This document shows, one piece after another, positions 42,178-51,281 of a stretch of 64,000 nt of DNA. The notes under the pieces are model-generated. The model saw only the letters and a list, made by a program, of their open reading frames with translations, made no database searches and was not told the DNA's origin. A program made the translations under genes and the position numbers. This stretch comes from Streptomyces venezuelae. Lineage in GTDB: Bacteria; Actinomycetota; Actinomycetes; Streptomycetales; Streptomycetaceae. Every line of letters begins with the position of its first letter. Positions within the stretch are counted from its first letter, which is position 1. The stretch is from NCBI RefSeq assembly GCF_008642315.1, contig NZ_CP029192.1, forward strand, positions 6,386,001 through 6,450,000. Direction: 5' to 3'.

Positions 42178-43152
42178 ATGGCGACGACGACCGTGTCTGT
42201 GTTCACTCTCGGCGGCACCATCTCCGCGCAGGGCGGGGGAAGTTCGCCTCGGCTGTCCGGGCGTGCGGTCCTCGCGGGCGTCGGGGACGTGCCGGGCGGT
42301 GTCGAGGTCGAGGTGCACGACGTGCGCAGGCTGCCCAGTTCCTCACTGAGCGTCGAGGACGTGGCCGAGCTCGTCGGACGGGTCGACGCGGCTACGGCTC
42401 AGGGGAACGGTGTCGTCGTGGTGCAGGGCACCGACACCCTGGAAGAGACCGCCTTCCTGCTCGACCTCGCCTGTGCGCGCCGCGCCCCCGTCGTCGTGAC
42501 CGGCGCGATGCGCAGGCCCGACCTGCCGGGCGCCGACGGCCCGGCGAACCTCGCCGCGGCCGTGGCCGTCGCGGCCGATCCCGGGTGCGCGGGCCTCGGC
42601 GTGGTCGTGGTCCTCGCCGACGAGATCCATGCCGCGCGGCACGTACGCAAGACGCACACCACGTCCGTCGCGACGTTCGCATCGCCGGGCGCGGGGCCGC
42701 TCGGCCGGGTCGTCGAGGGCAGGCCGCGCATCCTGTTCCACCCCGCCCGGCCGGTGACCGAACGCCCCCTGAAGTTGAGCGGCGCCGCCCGCGTCGCCCT
42801 CGTCACGCTCACCCTCGGGGACCGCGGGGAACTCCTCGAAGCGGTCGACGAACGGTTCGGGGGCCTGGTCGTGGCGGCGTTCGGCGCGGGCCACGTCCCC
42901 ACCTGGCTCGTTGACCCGCTGACCGACCTCGCCGCCCGCATGCCCGTCGTGCTCGCCTCCCGCACGGGCGCGGGCCCGCTGCTCAGCGAGACGTACCAGG
43001 GCCCTGGATCGGAGTACGACATGCTCGGCCGCGGCCTGCTCTCCGCCGGGACCCTGGACGCGCCGAAGGCACGCCTGCTCCTGCACGCCCTGCTCGCGGA
43101 CGGCGCCGACCGCACCCAAGTGGCCGACGCCTTCCGCGCGTTGGACGACTGA
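42178..43152 (+). CDS. L-asparaginase
   Basis: This 324-residue enzyme is of the bacterial asparaginase I/II family, hydrolysing asparagine to aspartate and ammonia. Both catalytic threonine regions are present: FTLGGTISAQGG at the N-terminus and VVVVQGTDTLEETA near residue 82. The C-terminal dimer domain is complete. No signal peptide is seen, so it is cytoplasmic. The ATG at 42178 is used; an earlier ATG at 42169 lies too close to its purine stretch. It fits the nitrogen theme of the window, but no GlnR box was found in front of it. Confidence 0.9.
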   Translation: MATTTVSVFTLGGTISAQGGGSSPRLSGRAVLAGVGDVPGGVEVEVHDVRRLPSSSLSVEDVAELVGRVDAATAQGNGVVVVQGTDTLEETAFLLDLACARRAPVVVTGAMRRPDLPGADGPANLAAAVAVAADPGCAGLGVVVVLADEIHAARHVRKTHTTSVATFASPGAGPLGRVVEGRPRILFHPARPVTERPLKLSGAARVALVTLTLGDRGELLEAVDERFGGLVVAAFGAGHVPTWLVDPLTDLAARMPVVLASRTGAGPLLSETYQGPGSEYDMLGRGLLSAGTLDAPKARLLLHALLADGADRTQVADAFRALDD

Positions 43153-43157
43153 CCGGC

Positions 43158-44312
43158 TCAGCCGATCTGGTCCGGAGTGACCGTCAGCCACCGCTTGTCG
43201 GCGGTCACCTTCTGGCCCAGCTCACGCTGCCGCTCCGCGTTCTTCTTCTTCATCCCGTCGAGCTGCTTCATGTACGAGTCCTTGCGGTTGACCCACACCC
43301 GCACACCGCCGTGCGCCACATCGGCGGAGTGGAACAGCATCGGCCCGTCGCTGGCCGGGGTGTCACCGGCCGCCAGGATCGGCTTCTTCCATTCGTCGAT
43401 GTACGTGTTGATCGCCGCGGGCTTCCCCTCGTACCAGGTCAGCGGCGCCCACAGGTTCGGCGTCAGCTCGCGCTTCGCGAGCTCCGCGCGGTCCTTCTCG
43501 CCGAAGCGCCCCTCGGCGATCTCCTTGCGGGAGCTGGTCACTTCACCGGTCTTGCGGTCCTTGAGCTGCATGGAGACACCGATGACGTTCTGCGGCTTCA
43601 CGCCGTAGCCGTACTTCGGGTCGGCGAGCACCATGCGCACCAGGTCCTCACTGGCCGCACTGACCACGTACACCTCGACGCCGTGCGCCCGCAGCGTCTT
43701 GTAGAGCTGCTGCATGCCGCGCGAGAACTCCGGCGGCTTCACCTCGGTCTTCGTGAGCTTCCCGTCCTCGTAGTACTCGGCGGGGATCGGCTTCTTGTAC
43801 GCCAGGAGCTCGTCGACGTACCCCTTGAGCTCCTTCAGCGTGAAGCCGGAGAAGATCTGCGCGGCCCAGGGGTAGCAGACCTGGTCGTCCACCTCGCACA
43901 GCCGGTTGTAGTAGCTGTACAGGCTCTCCTTGTGCCCGGCCTTGTCCTTGAAGGGGATGACCTTCAGGGACGGGTCCATCGTCTTGCGGGTGAGGACGCC
44001 CTTCATCTCCAGGAAGGGCAGCAGCGACTCCTCCAGGTCGTTGCGGTACGTCGTGTTGTCCGCGTCGAAGACGGCGTACGCACCCTTGTGGTCGTTCTCC
44101 GCGATGACCTTGCCGAGCTGCTTCGCGACGGGCTTCGGCCAGTGGGACAGCTCGCGGGCGGTGGCCGCGGAGGTATCGGCGGCGCTCGCCTCGTCCGTCG
44201 GCCACAGGGCGCTGCCCGCGAGCACGGCGGCGGCCAGCGCGCCTGTGGTGCCGATGACGGCAAGCCTGCTCTTTGCCCGTGCGCTCTGTGTCCGTACTGC
44301 CCGTGCTGCCAT
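43158..44312 (-). CDS. secreted HAD-superfamily phosphatase-like protein
   Basis: This is a 384-residue exported protein. A signal peptide or anchor (about 15-45, ending near EASA) precedes a haloacid dehalogenase-type core. Motif I is [13 protein letters not shown] (DxDxT/S), motif II is near [11 protein letters not shown], and a late motif ends in the aspartate of [15 protein letters not shown]. The last two Asp residues fit motif IV. Substrates of such secreted HAD enzymes are usually phosphomonoesters, such as phosphocholine or phosphoserine. The ATG at 44312 follows AGGGACGTAGAGAC. It is convergent with the asparaginase gene, 5 bp apart. Confidence 0.88.
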   Translation of the reverse strand: MAARAVRTQSARAKSRLAVIGTTGALAAAVLAGSALWPTDEASAADTSAATARELSHWPKPVAKQLGKVIAENDHKGAYAVFDADNTTYRNDLEESLLPFLEMKGVLTRKTMDPSLKVIPFKDKAGHKESLYSYYNRLCEVDDQVCYPWAAQIFSGFTLKELKGYVDELLAYKKPIPAEYYEDGKLTKTEVKPPEFSRGMQQLYKTLRAHGVEVYVVSAASEDLVRMVLADPKYGYGVKPQNVIGVSMQLKDRKTGEVTSSRKEIAEGRFGEKDRAELAKRELTPNLWAPLTWYEGKPAAINTYIDEWKKPILAAGDTPASDGPMLFHSADVAHGGVRVWVNRKDSYMKQLDGMKKKNAERQRELGQKVTADKRWLTVTPDQIG

Positions 44313-44532
44313 GTCTCTACGTCCCTGCCGTTCCCTGCGAGCGATGTGCGCCCCGACCGGAGCGGCGCGCAATGCTATGGGGCGGCCCCGACATTTCCCA
44401 TGATCGAAGTCACCGTGGCGCGGGGGCATGGGGCGGGTGAACACGGGTAGCGGAGGGGTTCCGCCTGGTCCCGCCTGGTCCCGCACGGTTCTGCTCACGG
44501 GGGCGCGGCTCACTGGGTCGCATACTGGGACC

Positions 44533-45396
44533 ATGGACTCCCGTGAGTTCGTCCGGGCCGCGCCCGGCCTCGACGGCATGGTGATCTCCGCGGTCGGCTA
44601 CCGCACCGAGGGGCAGCGCCCCGGTCTGCACCGCGGCCTCCCCTCGCCGTACCTGACGCTGATCTTCTCCCTGGACGGCACCATCGCCACCGGCAGCACC
44701 CCGGAGCAGGCCACAGGCGCGGACGCGACGCGCACCGACATCGTCGTGGGCGGCCTGCACCAGAGCCCCGCGTACGTCGTACAGCCCGAGCACGAGGCGG
44801 GCATCCAGCTCGCCGTGCACCCCCTCGCGGCCCGCGCGCTCCTCGGCCTGCCCGCGGCGGGCCTCACCGGGGAGCTCGTCGTCGGCGGCACGGACGTCCT
44901 CGGCGACCCGGCCGCCGGCATCCGCGAACGGCTGTGCGCGCTCGACCGCTGGGAGGACCGCTTCGCCCTCCTCTCGGCGTACCTGCGGCGGCGCGCGGCC
45001 GCGGCGCAGGACACCGCGGGAACCGTCCGCCCCGAGGTCGCCGAGGCCTGGGCGTGGCTGGCCAGACACCGGGGCGCGGGCACGCTCGGCGGTCTCTCCC
45101 GGCACGTCGCGCTCAGCGAACGCAGGCTGACCGCGCTGTTCCGCGGCGAGACGGGGCTGACGCCCAAGCAGGCGGCCCGCCTGATGCGTTTCCAGCACGC
45201 CAAGTCCGCGGTGGCCCGCGCGGTCGCGGCGGGCGCGCCGCCGGACCTCGCCCGGGTCGCGGCCGACACGGGGTACTACGACCACTCCCACCTCGTACGC
45301 GACTTCCAGCAGTACACAGGGATGGCGCCGACCGGCTGGCTGGCCGAAGAGTGCCGGAATATCCAAGCCGGGGCGCACGGCCGGGGCGAAGAGTAG
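44533..45396 (+). CDS. AraC-family transcriptional regulator
   Basis: This is a 287-residue regulator. The N-terminal about 170 residues are a sensor domain of the DUF6597/AraC-ligand type, with [12 protein letters not shown]. The C-terminal part carries two helix-turn-helix motifs, seen in [20 protein letters not shown] and [20 protein letters not shown]. AraC proteins of this class often control an adjacent VOC or oxidoreductase gene. Here the next gene, 5 bp downstream on the same strand, is a VOC protein. It is divergent from the HAD phosphatase gene with about 220 bp between starts. Confidence 0.9.
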   Translation: MDSREFVRAAPGLDGMVISAVGYRTEGQRPGLHRGLPSPYLTLIFSLDGTIATGSTPEQATGADATRTDIVVGGLHQSPAYVVQPEHEAGIQLAVHPLAARALLGLPAAGLTGELVVGGTDVLGDPAAGIRERLCALDRWEDRFALLSAYLRRRAAAAQDTAGTVRPEVAEAWAWLARHRGAGTLGGLSRHVALSERRLTALFRGETGLTPKQAARLMRFQHAKSAVARAVAAGAPPDLARVAADTGYYDHSHLVRDFQQYTGMAPTGWLAEECRNIQAGAHGRGEE

Positions 45397-45401
45397 GGGG
45401 C

Positions 45402-45860
45402 ATGGAAACGAACCGGAACACCACGCAAGAGCAGCAGCCCGGCCTCAGCACGCCCGCCCCGGCGATCTGGCCGGGCCTCCAGGCGCAGGACGCCCCCGCC
45501 CTGATCGAATTCCTCGTCGGCACCGTCGGCTTCCTGCGCACCGCCGTCTACGAGGACGAGGGCCGCGTCGCCCACGCCCAGCTCGACTGGCCCGAGGGCG
45601 GCGGTGTCATGCTCGGCTCGTACGACCCGGCGAACGAGGCCACCTGCGGCAGGCCCGGCACGGCGGGCGCCTACGTCGTCACCGACCACGTCGACGACCT
45701 GTACCGGCGGCTCCGGGACGCCGGTGTGAAGGTCATCAGCGAGATCGAGGACAAGCCCTACGGAAGCCGTGAGTTCGGTATCGAGGACCCGGAGGGCAAC
45801 CGGTGGTCCTTCGGTACGTACCGGGGCGAGCCGAGGCCCGCACCGACGTCGGGCCCGTGA
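45402..45860 (+). CDS. VOC-family protein coupled to the AraC regulator
   Basis: This 152-residue glyoxalase/bleomycin-resistance fold protein is of the PhnB or extradiol-like branch. Motifs are WPGLQAQDAPALIEFLV at the start and FGIEDPEGNRWSFGTY at the end. Translation starts at ATG 45402, 5 bp after the AraC stop, with TAGGGGG as ribosome-binding site. An AraC regulator of this sensor type followed by a VOC gene is a pattern I recall from Streptomyces. The substrate is unknown. Confidence 0.87.
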   Translation: METNRNTTQEQQPGLSTPAPAIWPGLQAQDAPALIEFLVGTVGFLRTAVYEDEGRVAHAQLDWPEGGGVMLGSYDPANEATCGRPGTAGAYVVTDHVDDLYRRLRDAGVKVISEIEDKPYGSREFGIEDPEGNRWSFGTYRGEPRPAPTSGP

Positions 45861-45911
45861 GGGCGGCACGCCGGGCCCGTGAAGCCGGCACGCCGGGCCC
45901 GTCAAGCCGCG

Positions 45912-46090
45912 TGATAACTTGCGCAAGCCAGTCAAACCCACACCTGGGCCAGGGAATCCGGTGCGAATCCGGAACTGACGCGCAGCGGTGAGGGGGACGG
46001 GCGGGGCCACGGCCACTGGGTGTCGCGAGACGCCCGGGAAGGCGCCCCGCCCGGCCGATCCCGAGTCCGAAGACCTGCTGGCGCCCTCCG
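45912..46090 (+). ncRNA. cobalamin riboswitch
   Basis: The conserved elements of the adenosylcobalamin aptamer are present in order: GGGAAtccGGTGcgAAtCCgGAACTG (45952-45977, split here by variable bases), a GCCACTGGG...GGGAAGGC block (46012-46043), and a B12-box-like GAGTCCGAAGACCTGCTGGC (46063-46082). It lies in the leader of a BtuF-like gene starting at 46163, so it should shut off B12 import when cobalamin is plentiful. The 70 bp after it contain GC-rich segments suitable for an expression hairpin that could hide the ribosome-binding site AAGGGATCAT. Confidence 0.93.
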
Positions 46091-46162
46091 GCCGCTCACC
46101 CGGCGGCGGGGGTCCGACGCAGGCCAGGCTCCGCGTATGAGCCGTGAGACTCAAGGGATCAT

Positions 46163-47227
46163 GTGTCCTCGACAGCCCGTACCCGTACCCGTATACGTAA
46201 GTTCGCCCTGTGCTGCGCCGGAGCACTCGCCCTCACCGCGTGCGGTGGCGGCGCCTCGGAGCAGACGGGGCAGGAGGCGGGGGCGAAGGCCAAGGGCTAT
46301 CCCGTGACGGTCGCCTCCTGCGGCAAGAAGGCCGAGGTCGCGGCCCCGCCGCAACGGGCCGTCTCCCTCGACCAGGGCTCCACGGAGATCCTCCTCTCGC
46401 TCGGTCTCGCCGACCGCATGGTGGGCACCGGAACCTGGACCGACCCGGTCCTGAAGAACCTGGAGAAGGAGAACGCGAAGGTCGAGCGGCTCGCCGACCG
46501 CTATCCGTCGCTGGAGAAGGTCCTCTCCAAGGAGCCGGACTTCGTCAGCGCGTCCTTCCTCTACACGGTCGGCAAGGGCGGTGTCGCCGACCGCGCGAAG
46601 TTCGACGAGCTCAACGTGCCCGTCTACGTCTCGCCCAGCGACTGCGCGGGCAAGGACAACGACGGCGGCGGCGACGGCAAGCGCGTCAAGACCCTCACCA
46701 TGGACACCGTCTACGGCGAGGTGCGCGACCTGGCGAAGGTCTTCCACGTCGAGAAGCGCGGCGAGAAGCTGGTCGCCGATCTCAAGGCGCGGGTCACGAA
46801 GGCCACGAAGGACATCGACGCGTCCGCCGCTTCCGGCACGAAGCTCATGTACTGGTTCGCCAACTCCGACGCCCCGTACATGGCGGGCTGCTGCGGCGCC
46901 CCCGGCATCATCACCCGCGAACTCGGCGCGAAGAACGTCTTCGACGACACCCGCGAGGAGTGGCCCCAGATCAACTGGGAGACCGTCGCCGACCGCGACC
47001 CCGACGTCCTCGTCATCGGCGACCTCACCCGCAAGTCGCAGTCCGCGGAGAGCGCCGCGGCGAAGATCAAGTTCCTGGAGACCAACCCGGCGACCAAGAA
47101 CCTGACCGCCGTGAAGAAGAAGCGGTACGTCCTGCTGAGCGGCCAGGCCATGAACCCCACGATCCGTACGGTCGACGGCGTCGAGCAAGTGGCGGCGGGC
47201 CTGCGGAAGTTCGGGCTGACCAAGTGA
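46163..47227 (+). CDS. cobalamin ABC transporter substrate-binding lipoprotein (BtuF-like)
   Basis: This 354-residue exported lipoprotein has a signal peptide with lipobox LTACGG and a periplasmic-binding-protein (TroA/BtuF) fold: one lobe begins PQRAVSLDQGSTEILLSLGL and the other contains GIITRELGAKNVFDD. The start is GTG at 46163 after AAGGGATCAT; an ATG 2 bp earlier is out of frame. It follows a cobalamin riboswitch and is overlapped by the permease gene (GTGA), so the substrate is most likely vitamin B12 or a precursor rather than iron-siderophore. Confidence 0.9.
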   Translation: MSSTARTRTRIRKFALCCAGALALTACGGGASEQTGQEAGAKAKGYPVTVASCGKKAEVAAPPQRAVSLDQGSTEILLSLGLADRMVGTGTWTDPVLKNLEKENAKVERLADRYPSLEKVLSKEPDFVSASFLYTVGKGGVADRAKFDELNVPVYVSPSDCAGKDNDGGGDGKRVKTLTMDTVYGEVRDLAKVFHVEKRGEKLVADLKARVTKATKDIDASAASGTKLMYWFANSDAPYMAGCCGAPGIITRELGAKNVFDDTREEWPQINWETVADRDPDVLVIGDLTRKSQSAESAAAKIKFLETNPATKNLTAVKKKRYVLLSGQAMNPTIRTVDGVEQVAAGLRKFGLTK

Positions 47228-48336
47228 GAGAGGTCGCGGCGGACGCCGACGCGGGGCCTGGTGCGGGACTCGGTGCGGGGCCTGGTGCGGGGTCCGGTGC
47301 GGTCGGCACCGCCTCTGCCTCCGCCCGCGTCCGGCAAGCGCTGCTGTGGCTCGCCGGGGCAGCGGCGCTCGTCCTCTCCGTCTCCGTGGCCGTCACCATC
47401 GGCCCCGCGGACATCTCCGTGCCCGACGTGTGGTCGACCGTCGCCGCCCACCTCGGCTGGGGCGACAGCCCGCTCACCCCGATCAGGGACGGCATCGTCT
47501 GGAACCTGCGGATGCCGCGCACCGTGCTCGCCGCCGTCTGCGGCGCGGGCCTCGCGGTCTGCGGGGCGGTCATGCAGTCCCTGCTCCGGAACCCGCTCGC
47601 CGACCCCTTCGTGCTCGGGGTGTCGTCCGGGGCGTCCACGGGAGCGGTCGCGGTCGTCGTCCTCGGCGTCGGCGGGGGAGTGGTGTCCGTCTCGGCGGGC
47701 GCCTTCGCCGGCGCGCTCTGCTCCTTCGCCCTCGTCCTGCTCCTGAGCCACACCCTCGGCGACACCACGGACCGCGTCGTGCTGTCGGGCGTCGCGGCCA
47801 TGCAGCTCTTCTCCGCCCTGACCTCCTTCGTCGTCCTCACGGCGGGCGACGCGGAGACGACGCGCGGCGTGCTGTTCTGGCTCCTCGGCTCGCTCAGCGG
47901 GGTCGGCTGGACGGACGTGTGGCTGTGCGGCGCGGTGCTCGTGGCGGCGCTGGTCATCTGCCTCGGCCACGCCCGTACGCTCGACGCCTTCGCGTTCGGC
48001 CCGGAGGCCGCGGCGGCGCTGGGCGTCCGGGTGGCCCGCACCCGGCTCGTCCTGCTCTGCACGACGGCGCTGCTCACGGCGGCGCTGGTCAGCTCGGCGG
48101 GCGCGATCGGTTTCGTCGGCCTTGTCCTGCCGCACGCGGCCCGCGCGGTCGTCGGCTCGGGCCACGCCAGACTCCTCCCGGTCACGGCGCTCGCCGGGGC
48201 GGTCTTCCTGGTCTGGGTGGACACGCTGGCCCGCACGGCCCTGGACCCGCAGGAGGTCCCGGTCGGCGTGGTGACCTCACTCATCGGCGTACCGGCGTTC
48301 GTGGCGGTGCTGTACAGGACACGGAGGACGACATGA
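47224..48336 (+). CDS. cobalamin ABC transporter permease (FecCD/BtuC type)
   Basis: This 370-residue inner-membrane permease has about ten helices. The FecCD signatures RMPRTVLAAVCGAGLAVCGA and FVGLVLPHAARAVVG are visible. Residues 8-30 are a curious Ala/Gly/Pro-rich stretch of short repeats (AGPGAGLGAGPGAGSGA) before the first helix. The start GTG at 47224 overlaps the BtuF stop, giving translational coupling. It is the second gene of the riboswitch-controlled operon. Confidence 0.92.
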   Translation: MREVAADADAGPGAGLGAGPGAGSGAVGTASASARVRQALLWLAGAAALVLSVSVAVTIGPADISVPDVWSTVAAHLGWGDSPLTPIRDGIVWNLRMPRTVLAAVCGAGLAVCGAVMQSLLRNPLADPFVLGVSSGASTGAVAVVVLGVGGGVVSVSAGAFAGALCSFALVLLLSHTLGDTTDRVVLSGVAAMQLFSALTSFVVLTAGDAETTRGVLFWLLGSLSGVGWTDVWLCGAVLVAALVICLGHARTLDAFAFGPEAAAALGVRVARTRLVLLCTTALLTAALVSSAGAIGFVGLVLPHAARAVVGSGHARLLPVTALAGAVFLVWVDTLARTALDPQEVPVGVVTSLIGVPAFVAVLYRTRRTT

Positions 48337-49112
48337 CGTCTCCGAGCATCGTCGAGGGGCTGCGGGCGGACCGCGTCAGCCGGGAGGCGGGCGGCAGACT
48401 GATCGTCGACGGGGTGAGCCTGGCTCCGCCCCCCGGCGCCACAGTCGGTCTCCTGGGCCCCAACGGCTCCGGCAAGTCCACGCTCCTGCGCCTGCTCGCG
48501 GGTGTCCTGGCCCCGGCGTCCGGTGTGATCACCCTGGACGGCCGGACCCTGTCGGACACGGGCCGCCGAGCGGTGGCCCGACGGATCGCCGTGGTCGAGC
48601 AGCACGCGGCGACGCAGGTCGAACTGACCGTACGGGACGTCGTACGTCTCGGCCGCATCCCGCACCGCCGCGCCTGGTCGACCCCCACGCCCGAGGACGA
48701 ACGGGCCGTACGCGAGGCCCTCGCACGCACCGGACTCGCCGAACGCGCCGCCCAGGCCTGGCACACGCTCTCCGGCGGCGAACGCCAGCGCGTCCAGATA
48801 GCCCGCGCCCTGGCCCAGGAGCCCCGCGAACTCCTCCTCGATGAACCCACCAACCACCTGGACATACAGCACCAACTGGACCTGCTCTCCCTGGTCGCCG
48901 AGCTCCCCGTCACGAGCGTGATCGCGCTGCACGACCTCAACCTGGCGTCGATGTTCTGCGACCACGTGCTGATCCTCAAGGAGGGCACGGCGTACGCGGC
49001 GGGCACGCCCGCGGAGGTCATCACGGAGAAGCTGATCGCGGAGGTGTACGGGGTGCGGGCGGTGGTGACGCCGGAGGCCGGGCGCCCGTCGGTGCGGTTC
49101 GTACGCCCGTAA
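48333..49112 (+). CDS. cobalamin ABC transporter ATPase (BtuD/FecE type)
   Basis: This 259-residue ATP-binding subunit has Walker A GPNGSGKSTLLR, signature LSGGERQRVQIAR, Walker B LLLDEPTNHLDI and the H-loop HDLNLA. It overlaps the permease stop by 4 bp (ATGA) and follows GGAGGACGAC. It completes the BtuFCD-type operon. No cobalamin biosynthesis gene follows; the next gene is a metallophosphoesterase behind a repeat-filled spacer. Confidence 0.93.
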   Translation: MTSPSIVEGLRADRVSREAGGRLIVDGVSLAPPPGATVGLLGPNGSGKSTLLRLLAGVLAPASGVITLDGRTLSDTGRRAVARRIAVVEQHAATQVELTVRDVVRLGRIPHRRAWSTPTPEDERAVREALARTGLAERAAQAWHTLSGGERQRVQIARALAQEPRELLLDEPTNHLDIQHQLDLLSLVAELPVTSVIALHDLNLASMFCDHVLILKEGTAYAAGTPAEVITEKLIAEVYGVRAVVTPEAGRPSVRFVRP

Positions 49113-49158
49113 AGGGTTCCGCCGGGTCAGCCAGACAACGCAGACTGACGGCGTACGA

Positions 49159-49236
49159 GGCATCGGCCGTGCACGAGGCACCGACCGCGCACATGGCACA
49201 ACCGACCGCGCACATGGCACCACCGACCGTGCACGA
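49159..49236. repeat. four tandem 18/21-bp repeats in phosphoesterase leader
   Basis: Units at 49159-49176, 49177-49194, 49195-49215 and 49216-49236 share the pattern GGCAC-CGACCG-GCAC. The last two carry a 3-bp insertion, and a fifth partial unit follows. The array lies 27-104 bp before the phosphoesterase start and could be transcribed as its leader. Confidence 0.75.
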
Positions 49237-49262
49237 GGCACTTACGGGAGAGGACTCCTCCA

Positions 49263-50033
49263 ATGATCGTGATCGCGCACCTGAGCGACACCCACATCGA
49301 CACCGGACCGGAGGACGGCGGCCGCAGCGTCGACCGCACCCGGGCGGTCATGGAGTACCTGAACAGCCTCCCGTACGACCTGGACGCAGTCATAGCGACC
49401 GGCGACATCGCGGACCACGCGACCCCGTCCGAGTACGAGGCGGCCCGCAATCTCCTCACCACCACCCGGCACCCGCTGCTGACCTGCCCCGGCAACCACG
49501 ACGAGCGCGCCGCGTACCGCGAACACTTCCTGGGCGAGCCGCCGAGCAAGACCCCGATCAACACGGTCCACGCCACGGACACCTTCACCCTGGCCCTGTG
49601 CGACACGTCGGTACCGGGCGAGGACCACGGACGCCTGGAGGACGAAACCCTGACCTGGCTGTCCACCCTCCTCGCCGACACCCCACCCACCCGCCCCGTC
49701 CTGATCGGCTTCCACCACCCGCCGGTCCCGCTCAACACGCCCTACGTGGACGGCATCCGCCAGTTCGACGAGGACCGCCTGGCCGACCTGACGTCACGCC
49801 ACCCGAACGTCACGGCGTTCCTGGCAGGCCACGCACACACGCCCGCGGCCACAACATTCGCGAACCGCCCCCTACTGGTGGCCCCAGGAGTGGTCTCCAC
49901 CCTCCGCCTCCCCTGGGAACCCCAAACGCACCCCACCCACCACGTCCACCGCGACCTGCCCCCGGCGGTCGCGTTCCACGTCCTGGACGACACGGGCCGC
50001 CTGACGACGCACTACCGCTCCGTCGCCGTCTGA
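49263..50033 (+). CDS. calcineurin-like metallophosphoesterase (CpdA-type)
   Basis: This 256-residue phosphodiesterase is of the cyclic-nucleotide or phospholipid type. The bimetal site motifs are in the expected order: HLSDTHI (DxH), TGDIAD (GDxxD), PGNHDER (GNHD), FHHPPV and GHAHTPAA (GHxH). It lacks a signal peptide. Possible substrates are cAMP, glycerophosphodiesters or UDP-linked diphosphates. GGAGAGGACTCC precedes the ATG. The 3' end overlaps the convergent thioesterase gene by 22 bp. Confidence 0.9.
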   Translation: MIVIAHLSDTHIDTGPEDGGRSVDRTRAVMEYLNSLPYDLDAVIATGDIADHATPSEYEAARNLLTTTRHPLLTCPGNHDERAAYREHFLGEPPSKTPINTVHATDTFTLALCDTSVPGEDHGRLEDETLTWLSTLLADTPPTRPVLIGFHHPPVPLNTPYVDGIRQFDEDRLADLTSRHPNVTAFLAGHAHTPAATTFANRPLLVAPGVVSTLRLPWEPQTHPTHHVHRDLPPAVAFHVLDDTGRLTTHYRSVAV

Positions 50034-50485
50034 CCCACGCGTATGAGGGTCTGCTGCCCATGGGCGACGAGCGTGCGTGAGCCGTCCTCCTCCCGCACCC
50101 CGTACACCTCCAACTGGCAGACGGTCAGGGTCCGTCCGGACTTCAGTACGGTCCCGACGGCCTCGATGTGATCGCCGACGGCGGGTGCGAGGAGGTTGAT
50201 CTTGTACTCGACGGTGAGGACGTCCGCCCCTTCGGGGAACAGCGTGTAGGCGGCGTAACCACCAGCGCTGTCGGCGATGGCGCTGGTGGCACCGGCGTGG
50301 AAGTACCCGTTCTGCTGGGTGACTTCGGGCCGGGCGGGCAGCACGATGTGTACGCGCCCCGGCGCGATGCGGGAAATACGGGCACCGAGATGCCGCATCA
50401 GCCCCTGCCGATCGAAGCTGGCCGCGACACGCGACCGCACCTCAGGCCCGACGGCCCCGTCCTCGCTCCGCTCCAGCCCGTGCAC
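50012..50485 (-). CDS. PaaI-type hotdog-fold thioesterase
   Basis: This 157-residue hotdog-fold enzyme is of the PaaI/YigI branch. The family motif NGYFHAGATSAIADSAGGYA contains the catalytic Asp and the conserved glycines. It hydrolyses acyl- or aryl-CoA thioesters; the specific acyl group is unknown. No phenylacetate genes are nearby. The 3' end overlaps that of the phosphoesterase gene. The stop of the upstream LysE-type gene lies about 36 bp away on the same strand, so co-transcription with it is possible. Confidence 0.87.
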   Translation of the reverse strand: MHGLERSEDGAVGPEVRSRVAASFDRQGLMRHLGARISRIAPGRVHIVLPARPEVTQQNGYFHAGATSAIADSAGGYAAYTLFPEGADVLTVEYKINLLAPAVGDHIEAVGTVLKSGRTLTVCQLEVYGVREEDGSRTLVAHGQQTLIRVGQTATER

Positions 50486-50521
50486 GTACTGCCTCCCCGT
50501 CGTCGGCTGTTCGCGGACCTG

Positions 50522-51166
50522 TCAGCCGGCCAACTGCTCCACCAACAGGAACCCGCCGATGGCGATCATCATGGCACCGGAGGCCCGGGTCACCACCCGC
50601 GCGGCGGACGGCCGGGCCTTCAGCACGGTCCGCGCGAGGATGCCGACGCCGAGGTAGACGACGGCGCAGGCGGTCATGTGGAGCGTGCCGAGCAGCCCGG
50701 TCTGCGCGGCGACGGGCCAGTCGCTAGCGGAGTCGATGAACTGCGGAAACAACGCGAAGTACAGCAACAGCGCCTTGGGATTGAGCCCGCTGGTCCCGGC
50801 CCCCTTGAGGGCGACGTGCCACGCGGAGGACGGGCTCCCGCCACCGGACGTACTGGTCGCCGCCGCCGTCGCCGTCGCCGTGGGGGCGACGGGCGCCCTC
50901 ACGACTCCCCACCCCAGCCACACCAGATACCCGGCCCCGGCGACGGTGAGCACCGTGAGGACGGTCGCCGAACTGGCCACGATCACCACGAGCCCGGCGA
51001 CGGCGAGCAGCGTGTACCCCGCGTATCCGGCTATGAGCCCGGCGACCGCGGGCACGACGGACCGGTCCCGAAGCCCCGCGGTGATCGCGTACGCCCAGTC
51101 CGCGCCCGGCGTGAAGATCAGCAGCAGATCCACCGCGAGAAAGGCCGCCACTGTCGCCGTATCCAT
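50522..51166 (-). CDS. LysE-family amino acid exporter
   Basis: This is a 214-residue membrane protein with about six hydrophobic segments and the LysE/RhtB hallmarks FTPGADWAYAI near the N-terminus and GLNPKALLLYFALFPQF in the middle. A Thr/Ala/Ser-rich loop (about 92-110) separates the two halves. It is divergent from an Lrp/AsnC regulator with 115 bp between starts, the classic exporter-regulator arrangement in which the amino acid substrate activates its own export through Lrp. Confidence 0.9.
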   Translation of the reverse strand: MDTATVAAFLAVDLLLIFTPGADWAYAITAGLRDRSVVPAVAGLIAGYAGYTLLAVAGLVVIVASSATVLTVLTVAGAGYLVWLGWGVVRAPVAPTATATAAATSTSGGGSPSSAWHVALKGAGTSGLNPKALLLYFALFPQFIDSASDWPVAAQTGLLGTLHMTACAVVYLGVGILARTVLKARPSAARVVTRASGAMMIAIGGFLLVEQLAG

Positions 51167-51281
51167 GTACTTATGTCCGTTCCCTCAAAACCTCTGTTCC
51201 CTGAGGAAGATTAGGAGGAAAGTCGCCAAAAGTGTTTCCGAAGATTCCCCGATAGCACCCATCCCGGGGGAGAATCTCCCC

